DNA of 64,000 nucleotides from Lysinibacillus sp. B2A1 (GTDB lineage: Bacteria > Bacillota > Bacilli > Bacillales_A > Planococcaceae), in assembly GCA_002973635.1 (NCBI GenBank), contig CP027224.1, forward strand, positions 4,350,501 to 4,414,500. The letters run 5' to 3'. The translations under genes were made by a program, and so were the position numbers. The notes under the pieces were generated by a model, which saw only the letters and a program-made list of their open reading frames with translations, was not told where the DNA came from and did no database searches. How positions within the stretch are numbered: position 1 is the stretch's first letter; the number at the start of each line of letters is the position of its first letter. Shown here piece by piece: positions 37,957-46,939 of the stretch.

Positions 37957-40341
37957 TTAGTTACGAAGTGGTTTCCCTTTTAACAGCATGTGCTGCATTC
38001 TTTGCTGTGAAAGTGGATCAGCAACAAGGCTAAGGAATGCCTCACGCTCTAAGTTTAAGAGATACTGCTCATCGACTAATGTGCCGTATGGAACCTTACC
38101 GCCCGCAATAACATAAGCTAACTTTTTAGCAATTTTTAAATCGTGTTCACTAATAAAGCCTGACTCATACATTCCTTGTGCTCCCATTAGTAATGTACCG
38201 TAACCTGATGCACCAACCACAGGCACTTTTGTTGACACAGGTGGTTGATAACCTGATTCGTAAAGCGCTAATGCTGCCTGCTTTGCGTCATATAATTGAT
38301 GGTCTGGATTAACGGAAATACCGTCTGCAAAGTTTAAGAAGTTGTTTTCTCGTGCTTCCTCACCAGATGTTGAAACTTTTGCCATCGCAATCGTTTCAAA
38401 CACTTTATTAGCAATATGTTGATAGTCTACCTCGACGCCATTCGGTAAACCTTTTAGGAATTTTTGATAGAGTGCTTTATTGCCACCTCCACCTGGAATT
38501 AAGCCAACGCCCACTTCCACTAACCCCATATAGGTTTCCATCGTTGCCTGAATATGTGCAGCTGGTAAGCATACCTCTGCTCCACCGCCAAGTGTCATGG
38601 CAAACGGTGCTGCGACAACAGGCTTACGAGAATATTTAATTTTCTGCATCGCATCTTGGAACGCTTTAATCACAAAATCTAACTCAAAAATATTATCATC
38701 CTGTGCTTCTACTAAAATCATGCCTAGATTTGCGCCAACACAGAAGTTTTTCCCTTGATTACCGATGACTAGGCCCTTATATTTTGCCTCTACTTCATCC
38801 ACAGCAAAATTAATCATTTGGATAATATCTAAGCCAATAGCATTCGACTGAGAATGGAATTCTAGTAATGCAATACCATCCCCTAAATCTATTAGGCTAG
38901 CACCTGTATTTGATTTAATAACACCATGCTTTTTCTTATAGCGTTTTAAGTTAATTTCCTTTTCATTTACTGGTACTTTTACATACTCGGAACCATTGTA
39001 GTATGCTAAGTCACCATCAATTTCTGTATAGAAAGTGTCAAAGCCGTTTGCTAACATTTCTTTCACAAATGCAGGTACTTCACGACCCTCAGCCTCCATT
39101 TTTGCGACGGAATCTTTCACGCCCAGCGCATCCCATATTTCAAATGGACCTTGCTGCCAGCCGAAGCCCCATTTCATCGCATTATCAATTGCTACAATAT
39201 CATCAGCGATTCCGCCATATAGCTGTGCAGAGTAAATAAGTGTTGGAGCGAAGATACCCCATAATAATTCTCCAGTACGATCCTTGGCATATGTTAAAGC
39301 TTTTACCTTATTAGCTAGACCACGAGTTTGTTTTGCCATTTCAATAGAAGGAGTTTTTAATTTTTTCACTGGGCTATACGCTAATGTGTCTGGATCAATT
39401 TCAAGTATTTCTTTCCCTTGCTTTAAGAAGAAACCTTGACCAGACTTTGCGCCCAGCCAGCCGTTCTCCACCATTTTCTGCAGGAATTCTGGTACTGCAA
39501 ATACTTGCTGCTCTTCACCAGTAGTTTGATCATAAACATTTTTTGCTACGTGGATAAATGTATCTAAACCAACAACATCTAAAGTACGGAAGGTTGCAGA
39601 TTTTGGACGTCCAATTAATGGACCTGTTACAGAATCAACCTCACCCACTGAATAATTCCCATTCACCATTTCTTGTAAAGTGATTAGTAAACCGTATGTA
39701 CCAATACGGTTGGCAATAAAGTTTGGTGTATCCTTAGCAAGCACCACGCCTTTTCCAAGTGCATCCTCACCAAATGTTTTCATAAAGCTTACAACCTCAG
39801 GTGCTGTTGTATTGGCTGGAATGACCTCAAGTAATTTTAAATAGCGTGGCGGATTGAAGAAGTGAGTGCCCAAGAAATGCTTTTGAAAATCCTCTGAGCG
39901 CCCTTCAGCCATTGCATTAATGCTGATACCAGAAGTATTTGAACTAACAATTGTTCCCGGTGTACGTACAGCATCAATTTTTTCATAAAGGCTTTGCTTA
40001 ATCGCTAAATTTTCAACAACAACTTCAATAATCCAATCTACATCTTTTAACTTTCCTAAATCATCCTCAAAGTTGCCGACCGTTAGTAGTGATAAATTTT
40101 TCTTAGAAGTAAGTGGTGCTGGCTTTTGCTTTACTAACTTTTGAAGGGCTCCATTCACAATACGATTTCTTACAGCAGGATGCTCTAGAGAAAGTCCCTT
40201 CGTTTCTTCCTCTGCTGTTAGTTCCTTCGGTGCAACGTCTAATAATAGTGTTGGAATACCGATGTTTGCTAAATGTGCAGCAATACCAGAGCCCATAACA
40301 CCTGAACCTAGAACAGCCGCTTTTTTAATATTGTAAGTCAC
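37957..40341 (-). CDS. fadN: FadN, 3-hydroxyacyl-CoA dehydrogenase / enoyl-CoA hydratase
   Basis: 794 residues: an N-terminal NAD Rossmann domain ([20 protein letters not shown]), the 3HCDH C-terminal domains, then a crotonase-type hydratase domain (about 510-700, [17 protein letters not shown] and [13 protein letters not shown]). It performs the middle two steps of beta-oxidation. The start is GTG 40341, placed by GGGGGA at 7 nt; the longer upstream reading crosses the operator. It is first gene of the operon, with a FadR operator 26 bp upstream. Confidence 0.95.
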   Translation of the reverse strand: MTYNIKKAAVLGSGVMGSGIAAHLANIGIPTLLLDVAPKELTAEEETKGLSLEHPAVRNRIVNGALQKLVKQKPAPLTSKKNLSLLTVGNFEDDLGKLKDVDWIIEVVVENLAIKQSLYEKIDAVRTPGTIVSSNTSGISINAMAEGRSEDFQKHFLGTHFFNPPRYLKLLEVIPANTTAPEVVSFMKTFGEDALGKGVVLAKDTPNFIANRIGTYGLLITLQEMVNGNYSVGEVDSVTGPLIGRPKSATFRTLDVVGLDTFIHVAKNVYDQTTGEEQQVFAVPEFLQKMVENGWLGAKSGQGFFLKQGKEILEIDPDTLAYSPVKKLKTPSIEMAKQTRGLANKVKALTYAKDRTGELLWGIFAPTLIYSAQLYGGIADDIVAIDNAMKWGFGWQQGPFEIWDALGVKDSVAKMEAEGREVPAFVKEMLANGFDTFYTEIDGDLAYYNGSEYVKVPVNEKEINLKRYKKKHGVIKSNTGASLIDLGDGIALLEFHSQSNAIGLDIIQMINFAVDEVEAKYKGLVIGNQGKNFCVGANLGMILVEAQDDNIFELDFVIKAFQDAMQKIKYSRKPVVAAPFAMTLGGGAEVCLPAAHIQATMETYMGLVEVGVGLIPGGGGNKALYQKFLKGLPNGVEVDYQHIANKVFETIAMAKVSTSGEEARENNFLNFADGISVNPDHQLYDAKQAALALYESGYQPPVSTKVPVVGASGYGTLLMGAQGMYESGFISEHDLKIAKKLAYVIAGGKVPYGTLVDEQYLLNLEREAFLSLVADPLSQQRMQHMLLKGKPLRN

Positions 40342-40728
40342 AAGCAATTCCCCCTTATTCTCCCATTGAATGAATAGCCATTCATTTTTTGGCCAAAAAA
40401 ATATCAAGTTTACCTTTGTGTATTTTTGTCCAGATATTACATACCCTAGCTTAATCCAGCATAACATCTGTGACCTACAACAAAGGTCTATCTTCGTTCA
40501 GCGACTATCGATACTGAATAAAGATAAAACTACTTTTTCTGTTTTTAGTGTAGATTATTTTGTCTAATTTAGCAATCTTTTTTCTACATTTATTTTTGCA
40601 ATATACAACTTTTTTTGTTTTTTACGAGCAAAAATAGGACAACAAGTAGCTACCAATTATCCCAAACAGAAAACTTTCAGGATACGTAAAAAATGTGTAG
40701 AATGGAAAGCAAGGAGAGTGAAATACTA
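40342..40728. other. Divergent control region fadN / thioredoxin-like gene
   Basis: About 390 bp without genes. It holds the FadR operator close to fadN and AT-rich sequence that should contain promoters for both directions. A TAGAAT near 40698 could be the -10 of the plus-strand gene, but no good -35 is seen. Confidence 0.45.
40367..40384. promoter_or_regulatory. FadR operator
   Basis: TGAATGAATAGCCATTCA matches the Bacillus FadR consensus TGAATGAATAnTCATTCA with one mismatch. It lies 26 bp upstream of fadN, so long-chain acyl-CoA should relieve repression of fadNAE. Confidence 0.9.
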
Positions 40729-41046
40729 ATGAAAACAATTACAACTGCTGAACAATTTAATGAACTAATCTCAGGCGACCAAAAGATACTAGTGAAATTT
40801 TACGCTGGCTGGTGCCCCGATTGCACACGTATGAATATGTTCATCGATCCAATTATTGAAGAATACAGCCAATATGACTGGTACGAGCTGAACCGTGATG
40901 AGCTTCCAGAAATTGCAGACAAATATGATGTTATGGGTATTCCAAGCTTACTAATTTTCCAAAACGGTGAAAAATTAGCACACTTACATAGTGCTAATGC
41001 AAAAACACCACAGCAAGTAACAGATTTCTTATCTACACAGCAATAA
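40729..41046 (+). CDS. Thioredoxin family protein
   Basis: A 105-residue thioredoxin fold with a CPDC active site in LVKFYAGWCPDCTRMNMF and the cis-Pro loop MGIPSLLIFQNGEKL. ATG 40729 follows AAGGAG; an in-frame upstream start lacks a ribosome site. It is cytosolic (no signal peptide). Divergent from fadN. The last ~10 codons and the stop are duplicated 105 bp downstream as non-coding sequence. Confidence 0.88.
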   Translation: MKTITTAEQFNELISGDQKILVKFYAGWCPDCTRMNMFIDPIIEEYSQYDWYELNRDELPEIADKYDVMGIPSLLIFQNGEKLAHLHSANAKTPQQVTDFLSTQQ

Positions 41047-41179
41047 TTAGCTAGCTAAAACATTGTATAATTGACATAGAAGAGCTACTAATCTGTGGCG
41101 AAAGCGAAGCGTCAGCCACAAGTAACGGATTTCTTATCTACACAGCAATAATTAGCTGGACTAAAAATTGTATAATTGT
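41014..41179. repeat. Partial tandem duplication of a gene 3' end
   Basis: 41014-41075 and 41119-41179 are about 90% alike at an offset of 105 bp. Copy 1 covers the last ~10 codons and stop of the thioredoxin-like gene; copy 2 is untranslated. A third remnant (GCAAGTAACAGACAC) appears near 41196. Between the copies lies TGTGGC...GCCACA, able to form a hairpin. Confidence 0.8.
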
Positions 41180-41217
41180 CTGGAAAGTAAAAGCCGCAAG
41201 TAACAGACACAAAATAT

Positions 41218-41255
41218 TACAAGAGCTGCATTTCTTTTGAAATGTGGCTCTTGTA
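41218..41255 (+). promoter_or_regulatory. 17-bp hairpin abutting a ribosome site
   Basis: The 17-nt arms 41218-41234 and 41239-41255 pair throughout (two adjacent G-U or mismatch pairs) around a TTTT loop. It ends 4 nt before AAGGAG of the next gene. No T-run follows, so it is not a standard terminator; it could tune translation or protect the mRNA 5' end. Confidence 0.5.
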
Positions 41256-41271
41256 TACAAAGGAGAATATG

Positions 41272-41778
41272 ATGCGCCAACAACTATCCTTACATGGAAA
41301 ATCACAATACGATGCATCCATTTCGCCAAACTATCGAAATTCTGCCTGTGGACCTACGACTGTACATGTAATTTTAAATTATATAGATGCGTCAGCTCCT
41401 TCAATAGATGACCTTTATAAACTCCTTGGTGGTACAAAAATTGGATTATTTAAATGGCGCCTCATTCGTAATCTTCGTCGTCTCCGTCCAGCATGGGATA
41501 TCCGTAATTGTTCATTAAAGGAGGCACTACAGGAAATTGATGCAGGTCGTCCCGTTGCCATACGCTTTGACCGCTATTTCAGCCTGAATTGGCGAGATAG
41601 AAAATCTGCTTTTGCTTATCACTGGGTACCTCTTATTGGCTATGAAATACGAAATGATGAGCTGTTGTTAATTTTCCACGATAATGGTGGTCCTAATCGT
41701 GAAAGTAAAATCCGGACAGTCTCATTTAAGGATAATGAAAAAGTATTGAGTTTTATAAAAATCACACCAATTTTTTGA
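41272..41778 (+). CDS. C39-like papain-fold family protein
   Basis: 168 residues, cytosolic. Active-site-like residues are present: Cys in NYRNSACGPTTVHVILNYI, His in FAYHWVPLIGYE and Asp in LIFHDNGGPN. This fits the peptidase C39-like (C39_2) family of papain-fold hydrolases. The second of two adjacent ATGs (41272) has the better distance to AAGGAG. The substrate is unknown. A 17-bp hairpin stands just before its ribosome site. Confidence 0.75.
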   Translation: MRQQLSLHGKSQYDASISPNYRNSACGPTTVHVILNYIDASAPSIDDLYKLLGGTKIGLFKWRLIRNLRRLRPAWDIRNCSLKEALQEIDAGRPVAIRFDRYFSLNWRDRKSAFAYHWVPLIGYEIRNDELLLIFHDNGGPNRESKIRTVSFKDNEKVLSFIKITPIF

Positions 41779-41809
41779 GCTGGCGTGCCTGCTATGTTTA
41801 GACACGCTC

Positions 41810-42709
41810 TTAATTCCTCTCCTCAAAAATATTCTTTACAACTTGTGCAAAAATATCAGTTGTTCTATACGTCTCTTCCAGCGTATTTTCTACACTTCCT
41901 ATATTTAATAAAATAGAATTATCATGAAGCTCTTGATTATAAGTATTTTGAGGAGTTACTCCTTTTTCTGCTACACCCATCGATAGTCCTGGATATAGTT
42001 CCTCCAGTTGCTTATGAAGCTGTGTTGCAAATTTTTTGTTCACGTCATAGTTTTCGCTTGTTTTTGATACGATAAATTGAATTCTTGCATAATTTTCCCC
42101 TTTAATTTCAATCGTTGAATCCTGTCTTTTCAGAGAATCTCGATGTATATCAAAAATCATCTGTATACTATTATGTTCAGCTAATGCTTGCTGTAAATTT
42201 TCCCTTGATACTTTATAAGAATCTGAAAATGGTAGGTCTTTTCGTTTTAAGATTTTAGCTATATCTGTTTCGTCATGAATTGCTTTTATCTGCAATTTTT
42301 TTAATGCTTTACTTAACTCTTTTCCAACCAATGTTACATTTTTAGTATGACTAAACATCTGATTAGATTTTTTTGTTTGATGTTCAGGAATAAATGATTC
42401 TGTATTATGTGAATGATAAATATATACTACAGGCTCTTTTTCGTCTATTGCATTAGACGATGTTGCTCCATAATCATTGATTTCTACTGAAACCTCGCTA
42501 TTTTCGCTATATAAAATTAACCACGAAAAAATAAATGCACAAACTAAAAAACCACTTGTCATAACAGAGAACCTTGTTATTATTCTTTTTTTACTCATAC
42601 TTCGTGCTTGTTGTCTAAGTGTGTTTTCAGTCGAAGTAACAAATTTTTGGCTTGGATGCTGAGGGTACATATCTTTTAACATATCAAATATCTCTTTATC
42701 ATTTTGCAT
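41810..42709 (-). CDS. SpoIIP-domain membrane protein, probable anti-sigma partner
   Basis: 299 residues: an N-terminal cytosolic ~45 residues (DKEIFDMLKDMYPQHPSQKF), one membrane helix (VMTSGFLVCAFIFSWLILY), then an extracellular SpoIIP-type domain (VVYIYHSHNTESFIPE; MIFDIHRDS; RIQFIVSKTSENYDVN; DNSILLNIGSVENTLEE). SpoIIP is a cell-wall amidase/endopeptidase of engulfment. Here the gene overlaps an ECF sigma factor by 11 bp, and its architecture (cytosolic N-terminus, single helix, exported domain) is that of an anti-sigma factor. Inferred: a wall-sensing anti-sigma protein with a hydrolase-derived sensor. It is not the engulfment SpoIIP itself. Confidence 0.78.
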   Translation of the reverse strand: MQNDKEIFDMLKDMYPQHPSQKFVTSTENTLRQQARSMSKKRIITRFSVMTSGFLVCAFIFSWLILYSENSEVSVEINDYGATSSNAIDEKEPVVYIYHSHNTESFIPEHQTKKSNQMFSHTKNVTLVGKELSKALKKLQIKAIHDETDIAKILKRKDLPFSDSYKVSRENLQQALAEHNSIQMIFDIHRDSLKRQDSTIEIKGENYARIQFIVSKTSENYDVNKKFATQLHKQLEELYPGLSMGVAEKGVTPQNTYNQELHDNSILLNIGSVENTLEETYRTTDIFAQVVKNIFEERN

Positions 42710-43238
42710 TTGTCAAACCTCCCTCTATGTCAATATTCAGTTTTCTTTTCAACTCTTTTGAAGCTCTGTGATAATCAACTTTCACTTTAGCTTCACTACA
42801 TTGTAGAATCTCGGAGGTTTCTTTAATAGAGCATTCAGAAATTCCTCGAAGAATCATTACCGCTCTGTAATTAGGTTTTAATTTTGCAATGGCCTCATGT
42901 ATACATCGTTTTAATTCCGTTACTTCAAATACCTCATCTGGCTTCTTTTCATTTGAGGACAATTGATTAAAAAAAACATCTTTAAATAAAGAGACAAACC
43001 GTTTTTTCCTATAATGATCAACTGCAACATGTTTTGCGATTGAAAAAATCCATGTCTTTAAATTATACTTACCATTAAAATTTGTTAAGCTTTTTAACAC
43101 CCGAATAAATACTTCTTGCGTTAAATCCTCCGCATCATTTTGATTTCCCGAAAAACAAATAAGAAATCTGTACACGTCTAAATAATACAAATTGTAAATT
43201 TCAACGATTCTTGATTCCAAGTTATTCGAATCAATCAA
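42699..43238 (-). CDS. ECF-type RNA polymerase sigma factor
   Basis: 179 residues with sigma region 2 (YLDVYRFLICFSGNQNDAED, LTQEVFIRVL, LKTWIFSIAKHVAVDHYRKK) and region 4 (LKPNYRAVMILRGISECSIKETSEILQCSEAKVKVDYHRA). The start is TTG, with GGAGG at 7 nt. A SigX-like promoter (43268-43296) lies just upstream, indicating autoregulation. It overlaps the SpoIIP-domain gene, its likely membrane antagonist. The regulon is unknown but presumably concerns the envelope. Confidence 0.92.
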   Translation of the reverse strand: MIDSNNLESRIVEIYNLYYLDVYRFLICFSGNQNDAEDLTQEVFIRVLKSLTNFNGKYNLKTWIFSIAKHVAVDHYRKKRFVSLFKDVFFNQLSSNEKKPDEVFEVTELKRCIHEAIAKLKPNYRAVMILRGISECSIKETSEILQCSEAKVKVDYHRASKELKRKLNIDIEGGLTNAK

Positions 43239-43267
43239 CCTTTCCCCTCCTTTACTTATTCATTTAT

Positions 43268-43296
43268 AATTCGTTTGAGATTCGTAAAAGGTTACA
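43268..43296 (-). promoter_or_regulatory. ECF (SigX-like) autoregulatory promoter
   Basis: TGTAAC (43291-43296), 17 bp, CGAATT (43268-43273) on the minus strand. Compare the known SigX pattern TGTAAC-N17-CGAC. It lies 30 bp before the sigma gene start. Confidence 0.65.
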
Positions 43297-43307
43297 AAAA
43301 TTTTCAT

Positions 43308-43338
43308 TAAAAAAGCAGAGCATAATTCTATACTCTGC
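43308..43338 (-). terminator. Terminator after ypcP
   Basis: GCAGAG/CTCTGC stem on the minus strand followed by TTTTTT; it lies between ypcP and the sigma-factor promoter. Confidence 0.8.
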
Positions 43339-43353
43339 GCTTCATAACCATTA

Positions 43354-44244
43354 TTAAATTAGTGTATACAATGAACGTGCCTGCTTGGCTATTAATGTAA
43401 AACCACGTTCCTCAATTTCTTTAAACAATTGCGGCTCATAGTTCGGTACCATGAGATGTGAGAATTCTGCATCAATTGGAATATTCGTTTGAATAGTTGC
43501 AAGCTCGTGTGATAGCTTTAGCATGTCTACATTTTCTTGGATTTTCGTCCGTTGACCTGGCTTTAATTCATCTAATGATGTTAGTACATTTGCAATGGAT
43601 CCATATGTTTGAATAAGTGTAAGTGCCTGCTTTGGTCCAATGCCTTTAACTCCTGGGTAGCCATCACTCGTATCCCCCATAAAGGCCTTAACCTGTGCAA
43701 ATTGAATTGGCTCAATGCCATACTCCTCTTTAAAGCGCGTATCTGTATATACATCATACTCTGTATAGCCTTTTTTCGTAAAAGCAATTTCTGTTGATGG
43801 TCTTAAAAGCTGCAGTAAATCCTTATCTCCACTAATTACGGTAATATCAGCCTCATCCTGCCATTTCGTAATCATTGAGCCAATTAAATCGTCAGCCTCC
43901 ATCCCCTTAACACCGAAATTTTGCCAGCCTATTTGCTGGGATAAATTTTTCGCCATATCGAATTGCGGTAGCATTTCATCTGGTGGTGAAGGTCGATTTG
44001 CCTTATAGCCATCAAATAATTCATTGCGAAATGTATGTGCACCCATATCCCAACAAACAGCAAGATGGGTCGGTCTCATGATAGATTGTGCGGTTAATAC
44101 ATGACGCACAAATCCTTGGGCACCATTAGTCGGCGTACCATCAGCAAGACGAATATAATGCCCCATTGCAGCTGAGGCAAAGAATGAGCGGAATAAAAGC
44201 GCCATGCCATCAACAATCAGTAATTTTGGTTTCGTTGTCATCAT
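43354..44244 (-). CDS. ypcP: 5'-3' exonuclease / flap endonuclease YpcP
   Basis: 296 residues homologous to the N-terminal nuclease domain of DNA polymerase I. Metal-binding acidic residues: LLIVDGMALLFRS, AVCWDMGAHTFRNELFDGYK, KGMEADDLIGS, VISGDKDLLQL and the helix-hairpin-helix GDTSDGYPGVKGIGPKQAL. It acts in removal of RNA primers and flaps. AGAGAGGA precedes the two possible ATGs. It is a single gene with its own terminator. Confidence 0.92.
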   Translation of the reverse strand: MMTTKPKLLIVDGMALLFRSFFASAAMGHYIRLADGTPTNGAQGFVRHVLTAQSIMRPTHLAVCWDMGAHTFRNELFDGYKANRPSPPDEMLPQFDMAKNLSQQIGWQNFGVKGMEADDLIGSMITKWQDEADITVISGDKDLLQLLRPSTEIAFTKKGYTEYDVYTDTRFKEEYGIEPIQFAQVKAFMGDTSDGYPGVKGIGPKQALTLIQTYGSIANVLTSLDELKPGQRTKIQENVDMLKLSHELATIQTNIPIDAEFSHLMVPNYEPQLFKEIEERGFTLIAKQARSLYTLI

Positions 44245-44500
44245 AAATAGTCCTCTCTATAACAATACAATGATTGTATTTATCCATCACTTAATTATTA
44301 ACATTGTTCTATTATAGCAAACTATTATCAGTTACGTCCTAGTATAATTGTGTTTGGATTTTTCAAGCTCAATCAAAACTGAGACATCCTCTTGGAGCTT
44401 TATGTTGGCGTTTGCACCTCAGCTAGATAGCAAAAAATCTACTATAGAAATGTTAAGACCTCATTGTGTAAATATTACCAACAAACAGTTCATTATATCA
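44245..44500. other. Short non-coding interval
   Basis: 256 bp between ypcP and the end of hutG. No gene or clear terminator hairpin was found. Confidence 0.4.
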
Positions 44501-45490
44501 CTACCTAATCAAGGCTTTCGTTTTTGTTGTTAGACGATTACGGTGATCCAATTTAATACCTGTTAGCCATTGTAAAAATGCAGTTACACCCATCTTTACT
44601 GTTTCTGGACGTAAGTCCCCTTCTTTTGGGTCTGCATAAACAAAGTCAATATGGCGAACGCCTTCATTTTCACCAATGAGCTTTAAAATATCAAATAATT
44701 CATACGCTGTTAATCCCCCCGGTGTTGCTGCCGGGACATCTGGTGCGAACGTAATATCTAACGCATCTAAATCTACAGATACATAAATGCGATCTACCTG
44801 ATACATTAGCTGACGTAGCATTTCACGGATTGTTAGCTGGATGCCATCACGACGCATTTGCTTTAACGTAATCATATGAATTCCCTGTTCTTTTGCATAG
44901 TGAATCATTTCAGGCGAATTAAAAAAGCCATGTAATCCGACATTATAGATATGTCTCCCCTCTACAATACCTTCAGCTATCAGCTTCTGAATTGGGGAAT
45001 CCATCGCTAAACCAATTTCCTCTTGATTACGAGCATCCAAATGTGTATCAATTTGGATAATGCCAATTCGTTCCTGTGGGAATGCATTTTTAATTCCTTT
45101 GATTGAACAACCTGTAATAGTATGATCTCCACCTAGAAGACAGGTAAAGCCTTTTGGATAAGCAGTACTTAAATTTTCTGCTGCTGCCTCGATAGCCGAT
45201 TCAGAAAGCATCTTATCTGTCGCATAAATGGCTACATCACCAACATCTACGACTGCTAACGAACGTAAATCGACTTGCTCATCTAAATTATAGGATTGAA
45301 AACTTGGCCATACCCTTCGAAATGCCGTTGGATATTGGGCCTTTTTTGAAGGTTCACTTGCATACGATAATAAAGCTCCATATATGATAATATCTACATC
45401 ATTTGGATGCGGATTGTCCTTTTGCTTAATCCATTGATGCATAGCTGAGCCCTTTTCCTGCTTCCATTGACAATCTGATTGAATAAACAT
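44501..45490 (-). CDS. hutG: Formimidoylglutamase / arginase-family ureohydrolase (HutG)
   Basis: 329 residues with the binuclear manganese motifs CLLGGDHTITG, IIQIDTHLDARN and IYVSVDLDALDITFAPDVPA. Within the family it is assigned to formimidoylglutamate hydrolysis (last step of histidine breakdown) because it lies one base after hutI; motif data alone would also allow agmatinase. ATG 45490 with AAAGGTGG upstream; a later Met (residue 17) is possible. hutH and hutU are not in the window. Confidence 0.85.
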   Translation of the reverse strand: MFIQSDCQWKQEKGSAMHQWIKQKDNPHPNDVDIIIYGALLSYASEPSKKAQYPTAFRRVWPSFQSYNLDEQVDLRSLAVVDVGDVAIYATDKMLSESAIEAAAENLSTAYPKGFTCLLGGDHTITGCSIKGIKNAFPQERIGIIQIDTHLDARNQEEIGLAMDSPIQKLIAEGIVEGRHIYNVGLHGFFNSPEMIHYAKEQGIHMITLKQMRRDGIQLTIREMLRQLMYQVDRIYVSVDLDALDITFAPDVPAATPGGLTAYELFDILKLIGENEGVRHIDFVYADPKEGDLRPETVKMGVTAFLQWLTGIKLDHRNRLTTKTKALIR

Positions 45491-45491
45491 A

Positions 45492-46763
45492 TTAACCGAC
45501 CACCTTTACACCATTTTTCCAAACTTTTTTTACGTGATTGACACCAAAAATATAATGTAACTTTTGGTGATTATGTACATCCCATAGTACTAAATCTGCT
45601 TGTTTCCCTACTTCAATGGAACCTGCACGGTCTTCAATTTGAAGTGCACAAGCAGCATTATATGTCGCAGCACACAGGCTTTCTGCAGGTGTCATTTTCA
45701 TCATAATACATGCTAGATTCATCACAAGCGGCATTGAAATCGTTGGAGAAGACCCAGGATTGCAATCCGTAGAAATTGCTACAGGCACACCTGCGTCAAT
45801 TAAATCTCTTGCACGAGCTGGCTTTTCGCCAAGATACAAGGCTGTTGTTGGTAATAAACATGCTATGACACCTGAATTTGCAAGCGCTTGAATCCCCTCA
45901 TCCGATACTTTCAATAAATGCTCAGCCGAGATTGCTCCTACCTTTGCTGCTACAAATGCCCCCTGGTTTTCTGCAATTTCATCAGCATGGATTTTAGGAA
46001 TAAGCCCCTTGTCCTTACCAGCCAATAAAATACGCTCTGATTGATCAGGGGTAAACACATCGACCTCACAAAAAACATCGATAAATTTAGCTAAACCTTC
46101 CTCAACAACAGCAGGAATCATTTCCTCGATGACAAGTTTGATATAGTGCTCTGGATTATCCCGATACTCCTCTGGCACAGCATGAGCACCCATAAAGGTT
46201 GGCACAATATCTATAGGATGTTTTTCATGCAATTTTCGCATCACGCGCAATTGCTTTAGCTCATTATCCAAATCAAGTCCATAGCCACTTTTACTTTCGA
46301 GTGTTGTTACACCATGCTGTAAAAATAAATCCAATCGCCTCGTTGTTTGATTGAAAATATGCTCTTCGGACAATGCACGTATTTTTCTAGTTGTAGCATG
46401 TATTCCGCCGCCAGCGTTCATAATATCCATATAACTCGCACCTTCTAAACGCATTTCAAATTCATGCTCTCGACTGCCGCCAAAAACAACATGTGTATGT
46501 GGATCAATCAAACCAGGCGTCACAATTTTCCCTGTAGCATCTACAATGTCCGCTTCCTCTGCTCGCGGTAAATACTTCAGAATCAATTCACGTGTTGTTC
46601 CCACATCATGAATAACGCCATCTTCAATCCATACACTGCCTCCTTCAATAATTCCTAACTCTTTCATCTCCTCACGTATACGTGGACCTTTTTTTTCACT
46701 AGCAAGTGTCACTAATTGCGAAATATTTTGAATCCAAATCGGCCTTTGCTGTCTTTCTGTCAT
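45492..46763 (-). CDS. hutI: Imidazolonepropionase (HutI)
   Basis: A 423-residue amidohydrolase-fold enzyme that opens 4-imidazolone-5-propionate to formimidoylglutamate in histidine degradation. Metal ligands: GLIDPHTHVVFGGSRE, the GYGLDLDNELK loop, MGAHAVPEEYRDN, KIHADEIAENQG, AISTDCNPGSSPT. GGGGGAT precedes the ATG. It heads a two-gene hutI-hutG unit. Confidence 0.95.
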   Translation of the reverse strand: MTERQQRPIWIQNISQLVTLASEKKGPRIREEMKELGIIEGGSVWIEDGVIHDVGTTRELILKYLPRAEEADIVDATGKIVTPGLIDPHTHVVFGGSREHEFEMRLEGASYMDIMNAGGGIHATTRKIRALSEEHIFNQTTRRLDLFLQHGVTTLESKSGYGLDLDNELKQLRVMRKLHEKHPIDIVPTFMGAHAVPEEYRDNPEHYIKLVIEEMIPAVVEEGLAKFIDVFCEVDVFTPDQSERILLAGKDKGLIPKIHADEIAENQGAFVAAKVGAISAEHLLKVSDEGIQALANSGVIACLLPTTALYLGEKPARARDLIDAGVPVAISTDCNPGSSPTISMPLVMNLACIMMKMTPAESLCAATYNAACALQIEDRAGSIEVGKQADLVLWDVHNHQKLHYIFGVNHVKKVWKNGVKVVG

Positions 46764-46905
46764 TCTATTATCCCCCTACTAATACTTCGAGCTTTTCAAT
46801 ATTTTTTAGTATCATAAGTAATTACATTTTCGGCATACTCCTGTATTTTCCCTTTTATTTTTTTAAAATTGTCATTCTTGTTAGCTGAAACTCCCATTAG
46901 AAAAT

Positions 46906-46939
46906 AAAAAAACGCAAACTAGAGCATTTTCTAGTTTGC
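46906..46939 (-). terminator. Terminator of envelope cluster
   Basis: GCAAACTAGA/TCTAGTTTGC 10-bp stem followed on the minus strand by GTTTTTTT; its right edge touches the stop codon of the deacetylase gene. Confidence 0.9.

Noticed and set aside
41810..42709. Engulfment SpoIIP
   Set aside because: The coupling to an ECF sigma gene, the short cytosolic N-terminus and absence of gpr or other sporulation neighbours argue for a separate paralogue.
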